Origin: Cryptomeria japonica
Taxonomy: Eukaryota > Streptophyta > Pinopsida > Cupressales > Cupressaceae
Reading direction: 5' to 3'
Assembly (NCBI RefSeq): GCF_030272615.1
Contig: NC_081412.1
Span: 341,683,370-341,747,369, forward strand
DNA: 64,000 bases
Notes under the pieces: model-generated
Database searches by the model: none
Told to the model about the DNA's origin: nothing
Seen by the model: only the letters and a program-made list of their open reading frames with translations
In this document: positions 22,770 through 36,224 of the stretch, one piece after another
Numbering within the stretch: position 1 is the first letter of the stretch
How the letters are laid out: the number at the start of each line of letters is the position of its first letter
Program-made: the position numbers and the translations under genes

Positions 22770-24955
22770 GTAAAATGTCATTAGTGTCATGACTATTTGT
22801 GGATGTCATCTTGATATGATTAAAAAAAAACATTAGTCAAATCCCACAAAAATAATAAATCTAATTAAAAATGCCAGTGGAAGCCTTCACTTTACATAAA
22901 CGATGATGGTCTTTTGATTGCTACTAATGACACATAGATTTTTCTGTTATGCCTCCTCACATCCAACACTATAAATTGTAGTTCAAAATAAATCTGACAT
23001 AGTGACAACATCCTCTGCAACCTTCATTCAATGCTAGAGGAAGCCAAACTTGCTGTACACAAAAATCCGATATCCTTTGCTTCAGGCACATAATGCTTTG
23101 GATTCCTTAAATGCGCAGCATCTTCATTCACATTGATGTTTTCCTCCTCAAAACTCAGCATAATTTACATCTCTTAACTCAGATAATTGAGAATCCTGCA
23201 TCACATCATCTCAGTACATCTTTTATTATTATTCCAACATTCACAATTTGCAGCCTGCAAGTACTCTGCTTCTGTGAGCGCATTCAAACAGGAGAACAAT
23301 CTCAGTTGTTACAAAACCCGTCTCAGTATCTTCTTTGCTATATTTCCTACTATTTACTTGCCACCATTACATCCCTAGTCACATTTTGAATCCTTCTTTA
23401 CTCCTCTTTTTCAACAGGAATCACTTTCCAAAACCTCAAGACATGAGTTTGTCTCATCTACTCATGATCAGCATTAACACTGCAATATAGACTTCAGAAA
23501 CAACCTGAATGTCATCAGGATTTCTCATCGTTGTTATCATGACTAATATCATCTGTTGTCCTGAACTCCACAGTTAGTTTCAACTGTTGCCTCCACAATT
23601 ATCATTGCTACAATATTCCATAATTTGACACTTTTTAGGAATTTTTCTTTGTTATATATCATGTGTTTGTTCAGATTTATTACAAACACATCATACTTGC
23701 TCTTTCACCATCTCATCCACATTTTCTAGCCTAATTTCTTTAAGTCACTGTTTTAGGAAGCACAAAATATCCCAAACTTTCTTTCACTAATGTGAGAATG
23801 GTTCAAAATGGATAACACACCATTAACAGGCAAATGATCCTTTTAAAGGTTACTGCTCGCTCTTTCTTCATCCTTGTTAAGGACTGGGGGTCCACTGTGT
23901 ACGAAAGGAATTAATGTGTGACGGAAGAAGACAGAGAAATAGCAAACTCAATTCACAATACCAGAAAGAAAACTGTCAGAGTCAAAGAGGCCATCACACA
24001 GGAGCACTGAAAGTTAACCCAAATGTCATTCTTACATCCTAAGTTCTAATGAATTAGAGGATAATTTTGGTTCTCTTGGTGGAAAGAAATTTGATAATTT
24101 GATCCAGTACTTTTTGACAATGATACTATAATCTTTAATATATTTTTAATTTATAATATGCATCAAATTTCATAAACTACAGATATTATCAACTGTGTAT
24201 CTTTTGTTTATACTTACTTGCAGGCAGATCATGCACTAAACATGCATATCATGTTTATTTTTGTTTACATTTTAATTTTTTATGCGTGAAATTGAAAGCC
24301 GTACTATATCCAGGGTTCTTTAAAAATTACTATTAGCATTCCCCAAATCCACCCCCATACCTTGGTAACTTTTCTTGTGTCCTTTGCATGAATAACTGAT
24401 GTTTCTACTGATTTCTTTCTGATTCTAAGTCAATTTTTCTCATTGCTTCTGGCTTTCGCCAGCTGCAATACTCACACTGATCCTTGATTCTTAACCACTA
24501 CCAGCAATGATATGAGTGATTTTCCAAATACTTAACACTGCCCTGCATCTACACCAAACCATCATGGTCGCTAAAATGTGATCCATATAGAAGATCGAAA
24601 AAAAGATAAAGTGCTCCAAGAGAACAACTCCAGATAACAGCCTTTTGGTCTTCATTTTTCTCTCCTTTAGGCATTTCAGTCTCATGCCACCTTAGATATG
24701 TTGGGCTCACCCTCACAGTACAGAACTAAATTTTTTGCCAACAAATATTGTTACGCCTTAAATCTAAACCCTTGGTCATAACTCAATGGGTGATGCATCC
24801 TACAAATACAAGATTTAAATTTTCGAAATAGAAAATTGATCTTTCAAATATTAACTCAATAAATTTGTCTTTTTCTAATTTATCCATGTTCAGGTAAAAA
24901 ATTAAAATTAAATTGAATTCTATTTTACTGTCCACAACAGGCAATTTTGTTTTTG
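22770..24955. other. No recognised feature
   Basis: AT-rich sequence with frames under 95 residues and no motif. Short Pro/His/Leu/Ile-rich frames at 23111-23389 look like chance. It borders the solo LTR on the left and LINE sequence on the right. Confidence 0.5.
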
Positions 24956-25033
24956 GTCTACAGATGTCTTACAATATAAGGGACTTCCCATACTCCCAAT
25001 GCAAGAGGAACCAAACTGTGCTTCAAATATGAG

Positions 25034-25915
25034 GTGTACATACCAGCTGAGCTGTGGGATTGGAAAACCAAGAAAACTCTTTTCGGTTTGCTGGTCACAC
25101 CAGTTGTTCTATATGGATGCGAGGTTTGGGGGGGCAGCATGTCAAATTGTGGGTGGAGACAATTAGAAAGAATTCAAAAGCACTTGATCACAAGCAATCT
25201 CAAAGTTAAAACTTCAATGCCTTATGATATCCTTTTAGCAGAAGCAGATACTTTTCCGTTGGAGGCATCAGCTATAATCCGGTTAATAAGTTATCTAAAG
25301 AAGGTTGAAAACATGAGTAACCAAAGGTGGCCCAAGATTGTGATGGAAGAAGGTCTTAACCGTAGGAAGAAAACTTGGATGAAACAAAACAAAAAGTGGT
25401 TGAACAAATGGAACATCCAACTGCACGGATATCCTAATACTAATGGGGAAATAAAGAAGTTCGTCATTGAAAAGTTTCAAACTGCCATGTGGACTAATCA
25501 CATTGGTCGTAAAAAGGCGTATTACATCAAAGAGTTTAACCTAACTGGAGAACATGATGAGAAAGCATACTTAGGGACAGCTATTAAAGGGAAGGCAAAG
25601 CTGTTACTTGCTCAACTAAGGACTGGTTCACATCATCTCAGATGTGAAACGGGTAGGTGGCAAAGACCCAAAGAGGTCTGGGAGAAGAGAACTTGCTTGT
25701 TCTGCAAGGCGGGTGCTATAGAGACTGAACGCCACTTTCTCATTGAGTGCACTGTTTACGATGATATACGTGCTCAATATGAGTTTATCTTGAAAGCCGA
25801 CAACATGTATCATTTATTTGATGAGGACAATATCAACCAAACTGCTAGCTATCTGGTCAAGATTCATAGCAGGAGATCTGACATGGAAAGGAATTCAAAG
25901 GGTCTAGTGCTGTGA
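25034..25915 (+). pseudogene. LINE (non-LTR retrotransposon) RT C-terminal part, 5'-truncated
   Basis: A 293-residue open frame equals the end of a LINE polyprotein. VVLYGCEVWGG is the usual segment downstream of the RT palm in non-LTR elements, ERIQKHLI follows, and near the C-terminus is a zinc-knuckle-like CLFCKAGAIETERHFLIEC. The palm with its YxDD, and the endonuclease, are missing because the copy is truncated on the 5' side at about 24960, the normal fate of LINE insertions. The frame is intact for this length, which suggests a younger insertion than most neighbours. The 3' end is defined by the CATT tail at 25963. The clade (L1, RTE or other) is not decided. Confidence 0.85.
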
Positions 25916-25962
25916 TTTTCTTGGTCCCATAGACTGATCAGTCTCGTGGACGTCAATAAAAT

Positions 25963-25981
25963 CATTCATTCATTCATTCAT
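25963..25981 (+). repeat. (CATT)n tail ending the LINE
   Basis: Nearly five CATT units follow a short 3' UTR after the LINE stop codon. Some non-LTR clades, for example RTE-like ones, end in short tandem repeats rather than poly(A). Confidence 0.8.
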
Positions 25982-25984
25982 ACC

Positions 25985-28900
25985 ACCCTACCCCTGCAGG
26001 ATTTGAAAAAAACTGAAAACTCGATCTAGAAGATGATAACAAAACATTGGCAACATGAGCCTTAAAAATTGTTCAAAACTCTAAGCGTAAGGCAAAAATT
26101 CTTGTACTTATTTGATGAAAAATTGTTGTAGTTATTTGATGAACTAATCGTCACTTGCTTACTATTTGACCGTTGCTATCAAATTTTTAGTATTAAAATG
26201 CAACTCTTCAGTAACCTTTTTATCCTCGATTCTCACATCAAAGAACATAAAGATTATGTAGAGGTGGTTATAAAATTTGTTTCCTCGGGACCAAAGTTGT
26301 ATTTTATTTATTTGTGTGCATCTCTGGCATGGTTAGATGATTTTGTGATTGTATTCAAAAGCAATGTATGATAAGCTGACACAGAGACGAAAACAACTAG
26401 TTGCACAACGGAGCTCAAAACTCCAAACATGAAAAAAAAAAATAAGGTATATACAAATGTATGCTCATAGAGATATTCTGTGAGGTCCCCATAGTTTGAA
26501 GAAAAAGAAAATAGAAAGTTTGCAGTAAATTTGAACATGGTAATAATAAATATATCCAAAATTCGATGAGAGATTTGTTGACTTCCAGAGAAAATTAAAT
26601 CCAAACATTAGTAAATAACTTAGATGTAAATGCATGCCCATAAAGATACAGACAGGAAAGATAAAGCACTTTATGAGCTACGCAGAATTTGAAGAACACG
26701 AAAAGGTAAGGTTCGCAGAAAATTTGAAGACAGAAATGATAAATATATCATCTGGTCAGTCAAAAAAGTCGGATTATTCGTGCATAGTGCACAAAGCACC
26801 GAGTTGCTTAACGAATTCTAAAAGGAATACATCTAACATCGCCTCACGCACCTCATAAACAATGAACATGAATAAGAAGAAAGATTTTGGAGAAATGAGG
26901 GACGGCAGTCCTAATCACTTACAGGGGCTGCAGATTTCGGAGCAGGTATCCACGTATAAGGCTCTCCTCAATTTTCATCTTCAGCTTCATATCTCCATGA
27001 ACTCATTTGCCCTGCCCAATGCCCACTCAATTATTCAAAAGAATGGAGCCCTACCATATGCTTTGCAAATTTCCACCTCCACTCCCATACTTTGATGTTA
27101 AGCAAGAAACCCCGCCATCCTCCAGCCCTCTGGTTTTGCTGCTGTTATTGCCCCTCTCGAGACAAACAGGATTATACCCAGGAAAGAATAATATAATTTC
27201 GAGAGAGGGAGGGGTAATCACAACTCTAACTATGTTCACCTCACAAATCTCGTCGCTTATATTGCGTTACCTGAAATTAGATTTAAAAACACAAAATGGA
27301 AAGAAGAAAATCGCCTTCAGCTACAAAACATTTATCCGATACGACCTAAGGATATTAGGTCTTTCACTGTTTAAGCTTTTGTGTAATGGTGAAAATTGAC
27401 TATCCATGTTCTAAATCTAATAATGAATTTACAATTGGTAAATTGAGTTCATATTTTTTATTATTATTTAGTTTTTAGATATTTATTTTAGATTTTCAAA
27501 TTTATTATATCTAATTATTTTATAGATTTATAAATTTCAATCTAATTTAAGTTAATTTTATAATAATACATTAATTTTTTTTTTTAAATTATATATTGTT
27601 AATTATTTTATTCATCTCGATTTTGACATAATATATATGTTGATTTGTGTGTTTGGTCATTGTATTTCAACATGTCTATTCATTCGTTTGAAATCATATT
27701 AGAATGTTGGAGATCATCTATTGATAAGAGAAGAATATTTGGATCTAAAGGCTTGAAGGAAAATATATTTTACGTTCGTCTTCTTGTGTTGTGATTAAAG
27801 GTATGTTGCACACTTGCTTGTTGTTTTCAAATCTTCACTTGAAGCTATTAAGTCAATACATTAAGAGTTTTAAGCAATGAGAATATGAACCTTGTGATCT
27901 AATTGGTTTTTTACATATGTATTGAAACACTAGTAATCTTATGGTAGTGGCAAACATTAGAAATCAAGGCAAGAAAGATTCAATGATGTGCATTTAAATA
28001 GATCAAATTTGAGCACCCAAATGTAGATCTATGCACAAGATCAACTATGCAATCACACAGACCAAGTCCACATTCACATAAGTGATCCAAAGTAGTAGAT
28101 AATTAATTTTACAAGCAAGGATCTTTGTTCAATTAATTTTACAATCAAGGATCTTTGTTCAATTCAATAAAAAAATATCTAAAAAATTAGTGAAGAATTT
28201 TCTAACATCTCTTATAACACTTCCCTATCATCATAGTCCAATTAAATATTGTCAATGTGAATGGGATGTTTTACCTAATTGGCTCGCAACCTAGGACCTA
28301 TTCACACTAATTTACTTCTTCAATTTACTTAGAGCATCTTTAGGTTATTTTCTTTTTGTGTCTCAAGTCATATGAATAAGACAATTGTCATATCCTTTGT
28401 TGTCTCATCATCTCACCTTGCTTACATAAGCAAGGTCCATCATGTACTTTGTGTATCCTTGATCATTTTATCATTAATCCATTTGATTGTAATTCATTTT
28501 GTATCCATTACCAAGCAATTTATGATATTTTAGTTTAGTAGGTAATTCTAAGATCATGAGTCCATCATTAACTTTTATATGGTACAAAGCTTGATATTTG
28601 CAAGTTCCCCTTCTCAAATATGAGAGTAATTATGGAGGAAGATTTTGCTATTCATTTTTTTTCGCTAAAAATAACTTCACCATTGAGTCTAGAAGGCTTA
28701 AAAACCCTTATTTTCATATAAGGCACTCTATATTTTAAAGTAAAAAAAAATCAACCATTTTGATAAGGTTTATTAAAATCCTAAAAAAAACAAATGTAAT
28801 CTAATTCAAGATCTATTCAAATCCATATGGGTTTTGTGTCATACAACACCGTGCAATCATACCACGTTGTTAGTCATAGGTTGGCAAAATAATTCTTCAA

Positions 28901-29735
28901 AATACTATCATCAATTTGTGATCTAGTTAGCAAAAAGATGCAATTATTGTGCAAACATTGTACAATCATCTACCGTGTGTCACATCTTTTGACAATAAGG
29001 GTATGAAAATTTTAAATTAACAAATGTATTATTGTATTTTTGGGGGATCTAGGTCATATTGGGCGCTTTCAATGGGTTTCACCTTAGCCTAGGGGACTTA
29101 AACCTTGCGCAATACAATCACTGCCACCCCTAAATTGCCACCTAGTGACCCACCCCAACATTCACCTACCAGCCCAATCTCTACCCCAAATAGTTGTTAT
29201 TTAGTACTCCACTACACTTTGCAATGTGGACACCACCCAAGGTACATTTTGCTCCACCTAAATAGTATGGTCAATCCCATCACCCAAATATCCCACCAAC
29301 AAGGTACCATGACCGATTTTTGCCTTCAAAATGATGCAAGGATGGGAGTTTGACCTTCTTTTATGCATTAAGTAGCTTTATTTTTTATGAGCTATTAATT
29401 TTCACTTAGGTATCATTTTTTTTACTTTTAATAGTTGTGTTAGCACCTCACAAAAATTAGTTGGTTTCCCTACATAAAGTTTTAAACTTTGGTAATTTTC
29501 TCACTACTATCCATACAAACCTTCCTCGCCATTGTCTCATTATCCTTCATTGCTCCATCATTGATTATTAAAATTATTTTCCCACTACTGCCCACACATT
29601 TGAATCAGATAAATTCAATATGTTAAGCATAATTCAATGTGTTTTCTAGCCTAAAGTCCCATCATTATCCTTAATTCACTATTACCTTACCCCTCTAAAA
29701 TGCCCATTTAGTATAAACCATCCTAAGACTAAATT
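25985..29735. other. No recognised gene
   Basis: AT-rich, with frames of at most 130 residues and none convincing. A direct duplication of about 28 bases (CAAGGATCTTTGTTCAATT core) sits near 28117-28161. It may include the 5' LTR of the element whose leader starts at 29.7 kb, but I could not find an LTR border. Confidence 0.4.
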
Positions 29736-29739
29736 CTTA

Positions 29740-30360
29740 GTTTTCTCTATTTCGCGAGACTTATTCACTAAGATGTTAAGCATTCTGTGAAACAACAGAA
29801 TAAACATTATCTCTATTTTGTAGAGTCATATCTTTGTTATACCAAACATCTAGCAAAACGGTGAAAAGGGAGCATAAGACACATCAATTACCACTATTTC
29901 GCCAGAATTAAACCCCACTAAATAAAGTATAATGCGAAATAGCAAAGAAGGAAACAAGGTATATGTAGATTTCGTTATTTTGCGAGCCTCACGACACGTC
30001 ATATTGAGATATCCGTGAAATAGTGGTTTAAGGTGAACGATGTATTATGACATAGCCATTTCACGGGTCCCACAGCTTCTTATAAGTGGCAAGTACCGAA
30101 ATGGCGATGAAAAGGGGCAAGCTCATACGGTGTTTTTGCTATTTCGCCAACAAAAAACATTGAGGATTTTAGAAGGTTGCGATTTGGCGATAGCTTAATA
30201 AAATATCACTATATCACGGGGAGGACATGAATTACAAAAAAGCATGTTGTGCGGTAGCAATAATGACACAAAGTAATTTTGCCATATCGCGGGGAGTCGA
30301 GATAAGGGGAAAGGAAGTATAGCAATATAGTGATAGGTGTTGTCGCTATTTCGCATAAAT
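29740..30360 (+). repeat. Degenerate leader array A: CTATTTCGC / GCGAAATAG words
   Basis: At least ten variants of CTATTTCGC, GCGAAATAG or ATCGCGGGGA occur in 600 bases, on both strands and irregularly spaced, in otherwise AT-rich DNA. It ends about 330 bases before the ATG of the unknown-family pseudogene at 30689. Confidence 0.7.
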
Positions 30361-30688
30361 AAAACAGGGATGGTGACACTTGTTTGTGAAATGGTGAAAA
30401 ACAATAAACCGAAGCAAGTTGGCAATGACATCATCGTAATTCTGAAAAAAGGTGTCGAAGTGCTAAATCGCACGAAGGAATTAAATGCAGAAAACACCCC
30501 AAAGGTCACCATTAAGAATCAAGTTTGAGCTCATAATTTTCATTCCAAGCTTGAGAATTGTGTTGATTAAGCCTTGCAGCCAGGAGGAACGAGTCGAGAC
30601 GAAAGCGATAAGCACAAGTAAGTACCCAGTTGCCTCTCTGAGCTACTACATTTCCAAAAGAGTTTGAATTTTGAGTAAAAGAGATAAA

Positions 30689-33600
30689 ATGCCTAAGAGA
30701 AAAAGTGAAACTAGGGAGGGAAAAAGCTCTAAAAATGATGAGGGCTCTAATAGAAAACCTAGGGTCACGAAATCAGCCAAAAGGCCTATGCAAAAAACAC
30801 TGCTAAATGTATTGCCTTGCTCAGAAGATACAAGGGCCAAAAATGTGTTTAAAGATCGTATGGAAGGTTGCATGGACATTATAATTCCAGTTTTAGGGAT
30901 AGATTTGTTTTGGTATTTCTATAAGAATAAAGACAGGAAGATCCTAGTCTTGAACCCCTAGACATATTATGTAGAAAAATTAATTGTGCCAAATGTTTTT
31001 GTAGACCATGAGCTGATTTAGATATTGGCAGACCATTACCATCCTATCACGAGAGTTGTGAGGATGCCAAGTGGGAACCCTTTGTTGATAATTACCAGGT
31101 TTGTTATCATTGATTGTTTCATGTTAAACAAACAAGCCCTCACCAAGGTAGACCTAGAACAGTTTGTAATGGACTAAAACAAGGTATACATGACATTCAG
31201 GAAGGATGAGCTCCCACATCATAAGAGAAGAGGTGTAAATAATCAACCTCTAATGGTGACAGACACTGAGCCTTTCCTTGACAATGATTTCCTTGGATAC
31301 TTCCAGAAGACCTACTTTTCCTTATGTCAGAATTCAGAGAGGGTGTTAGGGCTAAAATGCCAATATCTCTAATGTGCATGGCAATGAGAATACAAAATTT
31401 TGAGGTAAACCTCGAATTTGATTTTGCCTCTGAAATTGAGAAAAAGTTACATGAGCAGCTTGTGGCGTGGAAGGAGAAGAAAAGCAATAATTTTCATCAC
31501 TATTCTTAATTGTGTTATTTGATCCCATTTGTAAACAAACAAGCCTTCGCACAAAGGCTGAAACTGGGAATTGTGGATGAAAAGGGAAATAGGCTCCCAG
31601 TACAATTCTTGTGTTATATATGGGATAGGAGATGCAAAGATGCATATTACAAGGTTTTATGAGATTCTTTTGTTATCACTATTTTTGGCATCTTCAATCA
31701 TTTAGTTGATAGACTGTCACCTAAAATAAGCAAAGTATTGAGGCCCCTAGCTTGTGATCTTTACTCACAACTTTTCAAACTAGTTTTATATGGGGGAGTA
31801 CTATTATTAGGGTCTATGGGTGCCCCCAAACTCCCCATTTGCTACCTATGTTTGTATTAGATAGACTTGCATTCTTGGAGTTTGTATGGTAGATGTTATG
31901 GTTGGAAAGGGAGTAAATTGCACCGAGGAGAAAGGGGACATACATGCCTCATCATGTGACATTTGTTGGATTTTCCATTGGCTCCAACATGTTGGAGAAG
32001 TTACAAAACTACATAAAAACCAATTTCTTGCTAAAGCTTGGTAAGGAGAGAATGTGTGATTCTGAAAACCACATTGGTTATGTTCTTAAATTAATTTCAC
32101 ATGAAGTCCTAATAGAGGAAGACTTGGTAAAAAATCTTACATCATATGGAGAAATTGTACAAAGAAGAAAAAAGTGGCAGGTCATAGCGAGGATAGAAGA
32201 GGAAAGAAAGAAAAGGGACCCCACTTTCCCTGAATTCCATGATGAAGAAACAAATGAGTTGAAAAGAATTGAATTATGTTTAAATAATTTTGAAAAGATA
32301 TATGGAAAATCAACAGGCGGTGGATCTCCACCAAAACAGCCCAATGTTCCACCTAAGAAACCCCCAAGGGGTTGTTATGCATACTGTGTCAGATGATGAT
32401 TCTTTAGAGGAGATCTCTCCCATTTCCCCTCTTACCATGAAACAAAAGCTAGTCGATCTGGACCCCCTGGTGCCTTATGATGAATTTGAAGAAGAGGGTG
32501 CAACTGATGAAGTTGCTAGTCAATTACAGACCCTAAGAGGAGAAGAAACAATAGAGCAATCACACATTGATCTACCAAAGTATTAAGAGGAAATGCATGG
32601 CTATGGAGCTCAGGTTGCAAAAGAAGCAAAGCCTGTTAATACTATTGATGAGAGAGTGGCTACGTCCATGAGGTTCTTGGATGATGTTGAGTTCATCAAT
32701 ACTCGGGAATTTAAAGAAAGGAAACAAATGAACCTCATGGGAGTGGAAGAATCCAAACATGAAGAAGTTGTCGCTCAAACCTTCAAAGAAATTAAATTTG
32801 ATGAAATAAATGTCACTCTTGTAGAAGCAAGAGAATGGTTTTGAAAAGTGACATGTTGATTGATCCTAGAATGACCCTCAAACAAATGTTCTTATTGGAT
32901 CAAGTGAGACAAAAGGAAGGTCCTATGTTGATTGTTGAATTTGACTCAGATGAAGGGGTAAGTGGTATAGGGTATAACCCCAAGACCAAAGTATTAGTTG
33001 CATGGGTGAGCTCTAAAAGCACTTATAAACCAAAGTCAGTAGATTTGGTGAAGGAGACACAGGGGGTAGTGATACTAAAAACCATGAAAGATACTTCTCC
33101 ATTAGAGGCGGCCACTGTGACCATGCACTCTACAATGTTCACCAATGATGTAGTGAAACACATGCAAGAAAATTTAGCTAAACTAGAGGTAGGACATAAA
33201 GATACGAATGATTAAATCAAAAGGTTGTATATTGAAAATGCCATGTTGAAAGAAAAGATGGAAAAACAACCTAATAACCAGAGTAGGGCTATTGTTCTGC
33301 ATAAAAATGCCCCATCACATCCAACTGATAAAACTATGGACAACAAGGAGTGGAATGAAGAAAAGAAAAGTTATGAGAAGGAGATCCAGGATATGAGGGT
33401 AGCCCATGAAGAGATCATGCAAAGAATGCCATAGCAAACCTTAGACACTTTTGAACAAATGTTGTCACATAGAGTCAAGATTATACTTGACAAATTGGAA
33501 GAAGTATATGGAAGTTATGAGACTTTGTTGAAGATGATAAAAATGTTCAAAGAAGATAGGCCCAAACTAGAGAATTTGTAAAAAGATGGCAACCGACATA

Positions 33601-34060
33601 CATCACTTTGGTTACTCTATGTAGAGTAACTCAAAGAAATCGTGATGTTTCTTCTAAGATAAAAGAAACTGAGCAAATGGTGCATACCATCAATGAGGAC
33701 TCCAGAATGTCATAAATGAGGAGCACAAAGTAAGAGCCAAAATTGATTCCTTTCACACATTTCAACATTGGACTATCCCTTCCATCACAGATAAGGACAA
33801 ACACTTTCGAGACTTCAATGATTGGAAGAGTAATTTCAGCCAGATGGTGCAAAAGATCATTGTACACATGAAGGATGAGAAAAACATCAGTGTTCAGTGC
33901 CTCAATGTGTTCCAAGATAGAATTATCACTCTAGACATTGGTTATGCCAAGTTTGTTGCAGAAGTTCAGACTCTAACAGATAAGAAATGGAAGGATCATT
34001 CGATGAACATGCCCATCATCTTGAACTTTCAGTGGCCCAGTGACTATGAAGTGTACTAGT
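30689..34060 (+). pseudogene. Unknown retroelement coding family, copy A
   Basis: It starts at ATG 30689 (MPKRKSETREGK), a very basic N-terminus. It then reads DLFWYFYKNKDRKILVLNP, and after an in-frame TAG (30959-30961) VEKLIVPNVFVDHELI and ADHYHP. The 41.5 kb copy has DIFFYFYENRDKAALVSNPW and KLVVPNIFVEPMLIKELAKHYH in the same order, so the two are homologous. A second matching block is TFRKDELPHHKRR, then EPF and QKTYF. Further right are a charged frame (31944-32396) with a Pro-rich end, acidic linkers, and helical segments to 34060. Frameshifts occur near 31330, 32300 and 32840, with stops at 33213 and 33432. I see no RT, integrase, protease or zinc knuckle. I do not recognise the family; its role is probably structural or accessory to a non-autonomous LTR element. 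Confidence 0.7.
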
Positions 34061-35580
34061 GGGAGATTACTCATCTGAAGGATCTCGAGAATTAAGAACA
34101 CAAAGTGCCAATCGGTGAGTGGGAGACCCGCCCAACTGAAAGTATAACCTTGTCAAACCTAAGGGTCATGAGTTATTACTCGTAGTATCTTGATAATAGG
34201 CTAGTTTGCATTCTCTAACTAGTTTAAAATCATGTTTCATCTTACTAGTAATTTCTTGTTTTAAAAAAAAAAATTCTTAATTTCTTTGTTATAAGTTGTT
34301 AAGAAAAGAAGCATTGTAACAGTTTGAAGTTTGCCACTTCTCCCCATTTCGTATAAAAGGGAGAAACCAAGACCGATGATGAATATAAGATAAGATATAG
34401 AAAAATAGTGACAATAGGAGAGTACTACACAAATTTTGCATCCCATTACAGTGGCAAATATATTACAAAAATCCAAAGTTTCCAGCTCGGTTATTTGTTG
34501 ATTGTTTAAGATAAAATAGTGTGTGATTGTATCCAATTCCTTTTCCTTCTTACATGTTTAAATTGATCATCAAGGATAAGTCTGATTTATCAAAGCAACT
34601 CTTACTATTTTGTGTGATTTAGTTGATTGGGTTTTGTCAAGCAGGATTAAAAATCCATTTGATTACAATTCAACAATTTAAAGGTAGTAATTGGATTAAC
34701 AACAAGAGTCATACAATATTACATACTTGCATGTTTATACAAGGTATGCATGTTATTAATGTCGAATAGCTTGAATAAAATCAGAAAGATGATTAAATGA
34801 CTCTGTAACCCTGGATAAGGCACTGATCATAAATATACAAAAGAATTGTGTTTCAGTTACAGTTTATTTGTTTGGAAAAGTAAGATAGGAGTAGGAGTAA
34901 AGAATCAGATCAATTTAAAACCTTATGGTAGTTCAAAATTGATCGAAAGAAGAAATACTACAATCACAATCTACCTGAATATTATTAATTGATCACAAAA
35001 GGATTAAAATATTTGATAATAAGGTACACTCGCCTTGGTTTGGCTTAGCCAGAAGAGTATGGAATTGAAACTAGATTGGTCAATCCGTTAGTTGGCCAAA
35101 ATCAGTTGTTGATCTTGATTATAGAAAGAGGCATACTCTTAGGGTTCATCAAACTAGTGAATTTTAGCTCCAACAAGTTGTTAGAGAGTTCATTCTAAAC
35201 ACTTTGTACTTGTGTAGAGCATTTTTTTCATATTTTATTACAAATTTTAGTAATTGCTAATCAACGTTTGAGATGTTTTGGGTTTCAATGTCATGTCTAT
35301 TGCCCAGTTTTTTTAATTTTTGTAAAATGAATAAACATTGAAAATCTCTATATAGTCATCCATACAGTTTTTATAGCATATATCCAAGGTATCTTTTATT
35401 ATTATTTATATTCTATTTCATTATTTTGACATTTTAGTTCTTGAAAAGTTTCTATTTGCAATAAATGAATTCGTTTCATCTAATTCGTATGTATTGAGAA
35501 TATTGGTATATAATTTTATCATTCGGAGAGATTGCAAGGTCAATGCAAGAAGTTGAATCCACATAGAGTGGAAGTTTTAA
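34061..35580. other. 3' flank of copy A, possible LTR
   Basis: A purine run AGTGGGAGA near 34068 follows the last coding segment and could be a polypurine tract, with an LTR starting after it. No partner LTR was identified on the left. No gene. Confidence 0.35.
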
Positions 35581-35589
35581 GCTTAGCCA

Positions 35590-35860
35590 CATTTAGGAAA
35601 TCACGTTGTGCGAAACGATATCCTGACCAAAACGAATCGAGATCTCATTTAGGTTCGGGACCCCGAGCCGAAAAAATGAAATGGGATCCCGATTCACGGC
35701 GAGATACTAAGCCAAAATTATGAAACAAGATCTCGATTATATTAACAAGATCTCAATTTGTTTTAATTGGGATCATGTTCCATAGAAGTATTGTTTTTTC
35801 TAGCTCATTTTTACTACCAGAGCGACTTGGGATCCTGATTTAGAGAGCACGTTAGTCACC
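35590..35860. repeat. Degenerate array B: GATCTCGATT / GGGATCCCGATT words
   Basis: About eight variants of GAGATCTC or GGGATCCCGATT in 270 bases, spaced roughly 18-27 bases. It is GC-richer than its AT-rich surroundings. An open frame at 35532-35723 is a by-product. Confidence 0.6.
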
Positions 35861-36074
35861 CAACAACCCCTCTAGGTTTTTTTTTCATTTTTTCCCCTAT
35901 TTTATTATTTATGCATTTTTTAATTTAAATATAAATTATAGTTCTGGTTTGTTTTTTATTTAAAAAATGAATTTATGTTTAAATATTTAAGTAATTTATA
36001 ATTTTATGTTTATGTATGTTTTAATATTTATGTAGTTTATTCATGTAAAATAAATTGTTTTGCATAATCATACA

Positions 36075-36215
36075 AGAACAAAATAGGAAAACCAAAACCA
36101 AAAAAAAAATGAAAGCTAAAACGAAAATGAAAACTGAAACCAAAACCAAACTAAAACTAAAACCAAAACCAAAACCAAAATCTAAATGAAAACTAAAACC
36201 AAAACTAAAACATAC
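36075..36215. repeat. (AAAACC)n-like simple repeat
   Basis: Imperfect AAAACC/AAAACT hexamers. It is not a telomere repeat (CCCTAAA). Confidence 0.8.
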
Positions 36216-36224
36216 AACTTGGTA

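Noticed and set aside
25295-25813. Minus-strand frames over the LINE segment
   Set aside because: Shadow of the plus-strand coding frame, no motif.
26308-26604. 98-residue minus frame rich in F/S/V as a membrane protein
   Set aside because: Composition fits AT-rich non-coding DNA; no neighbouring coding evidence.
36075-36215. Interstitial telomere repeat
   Set aside because: The unit is AAAACC, not CCCTAAA, and it is imperfect.
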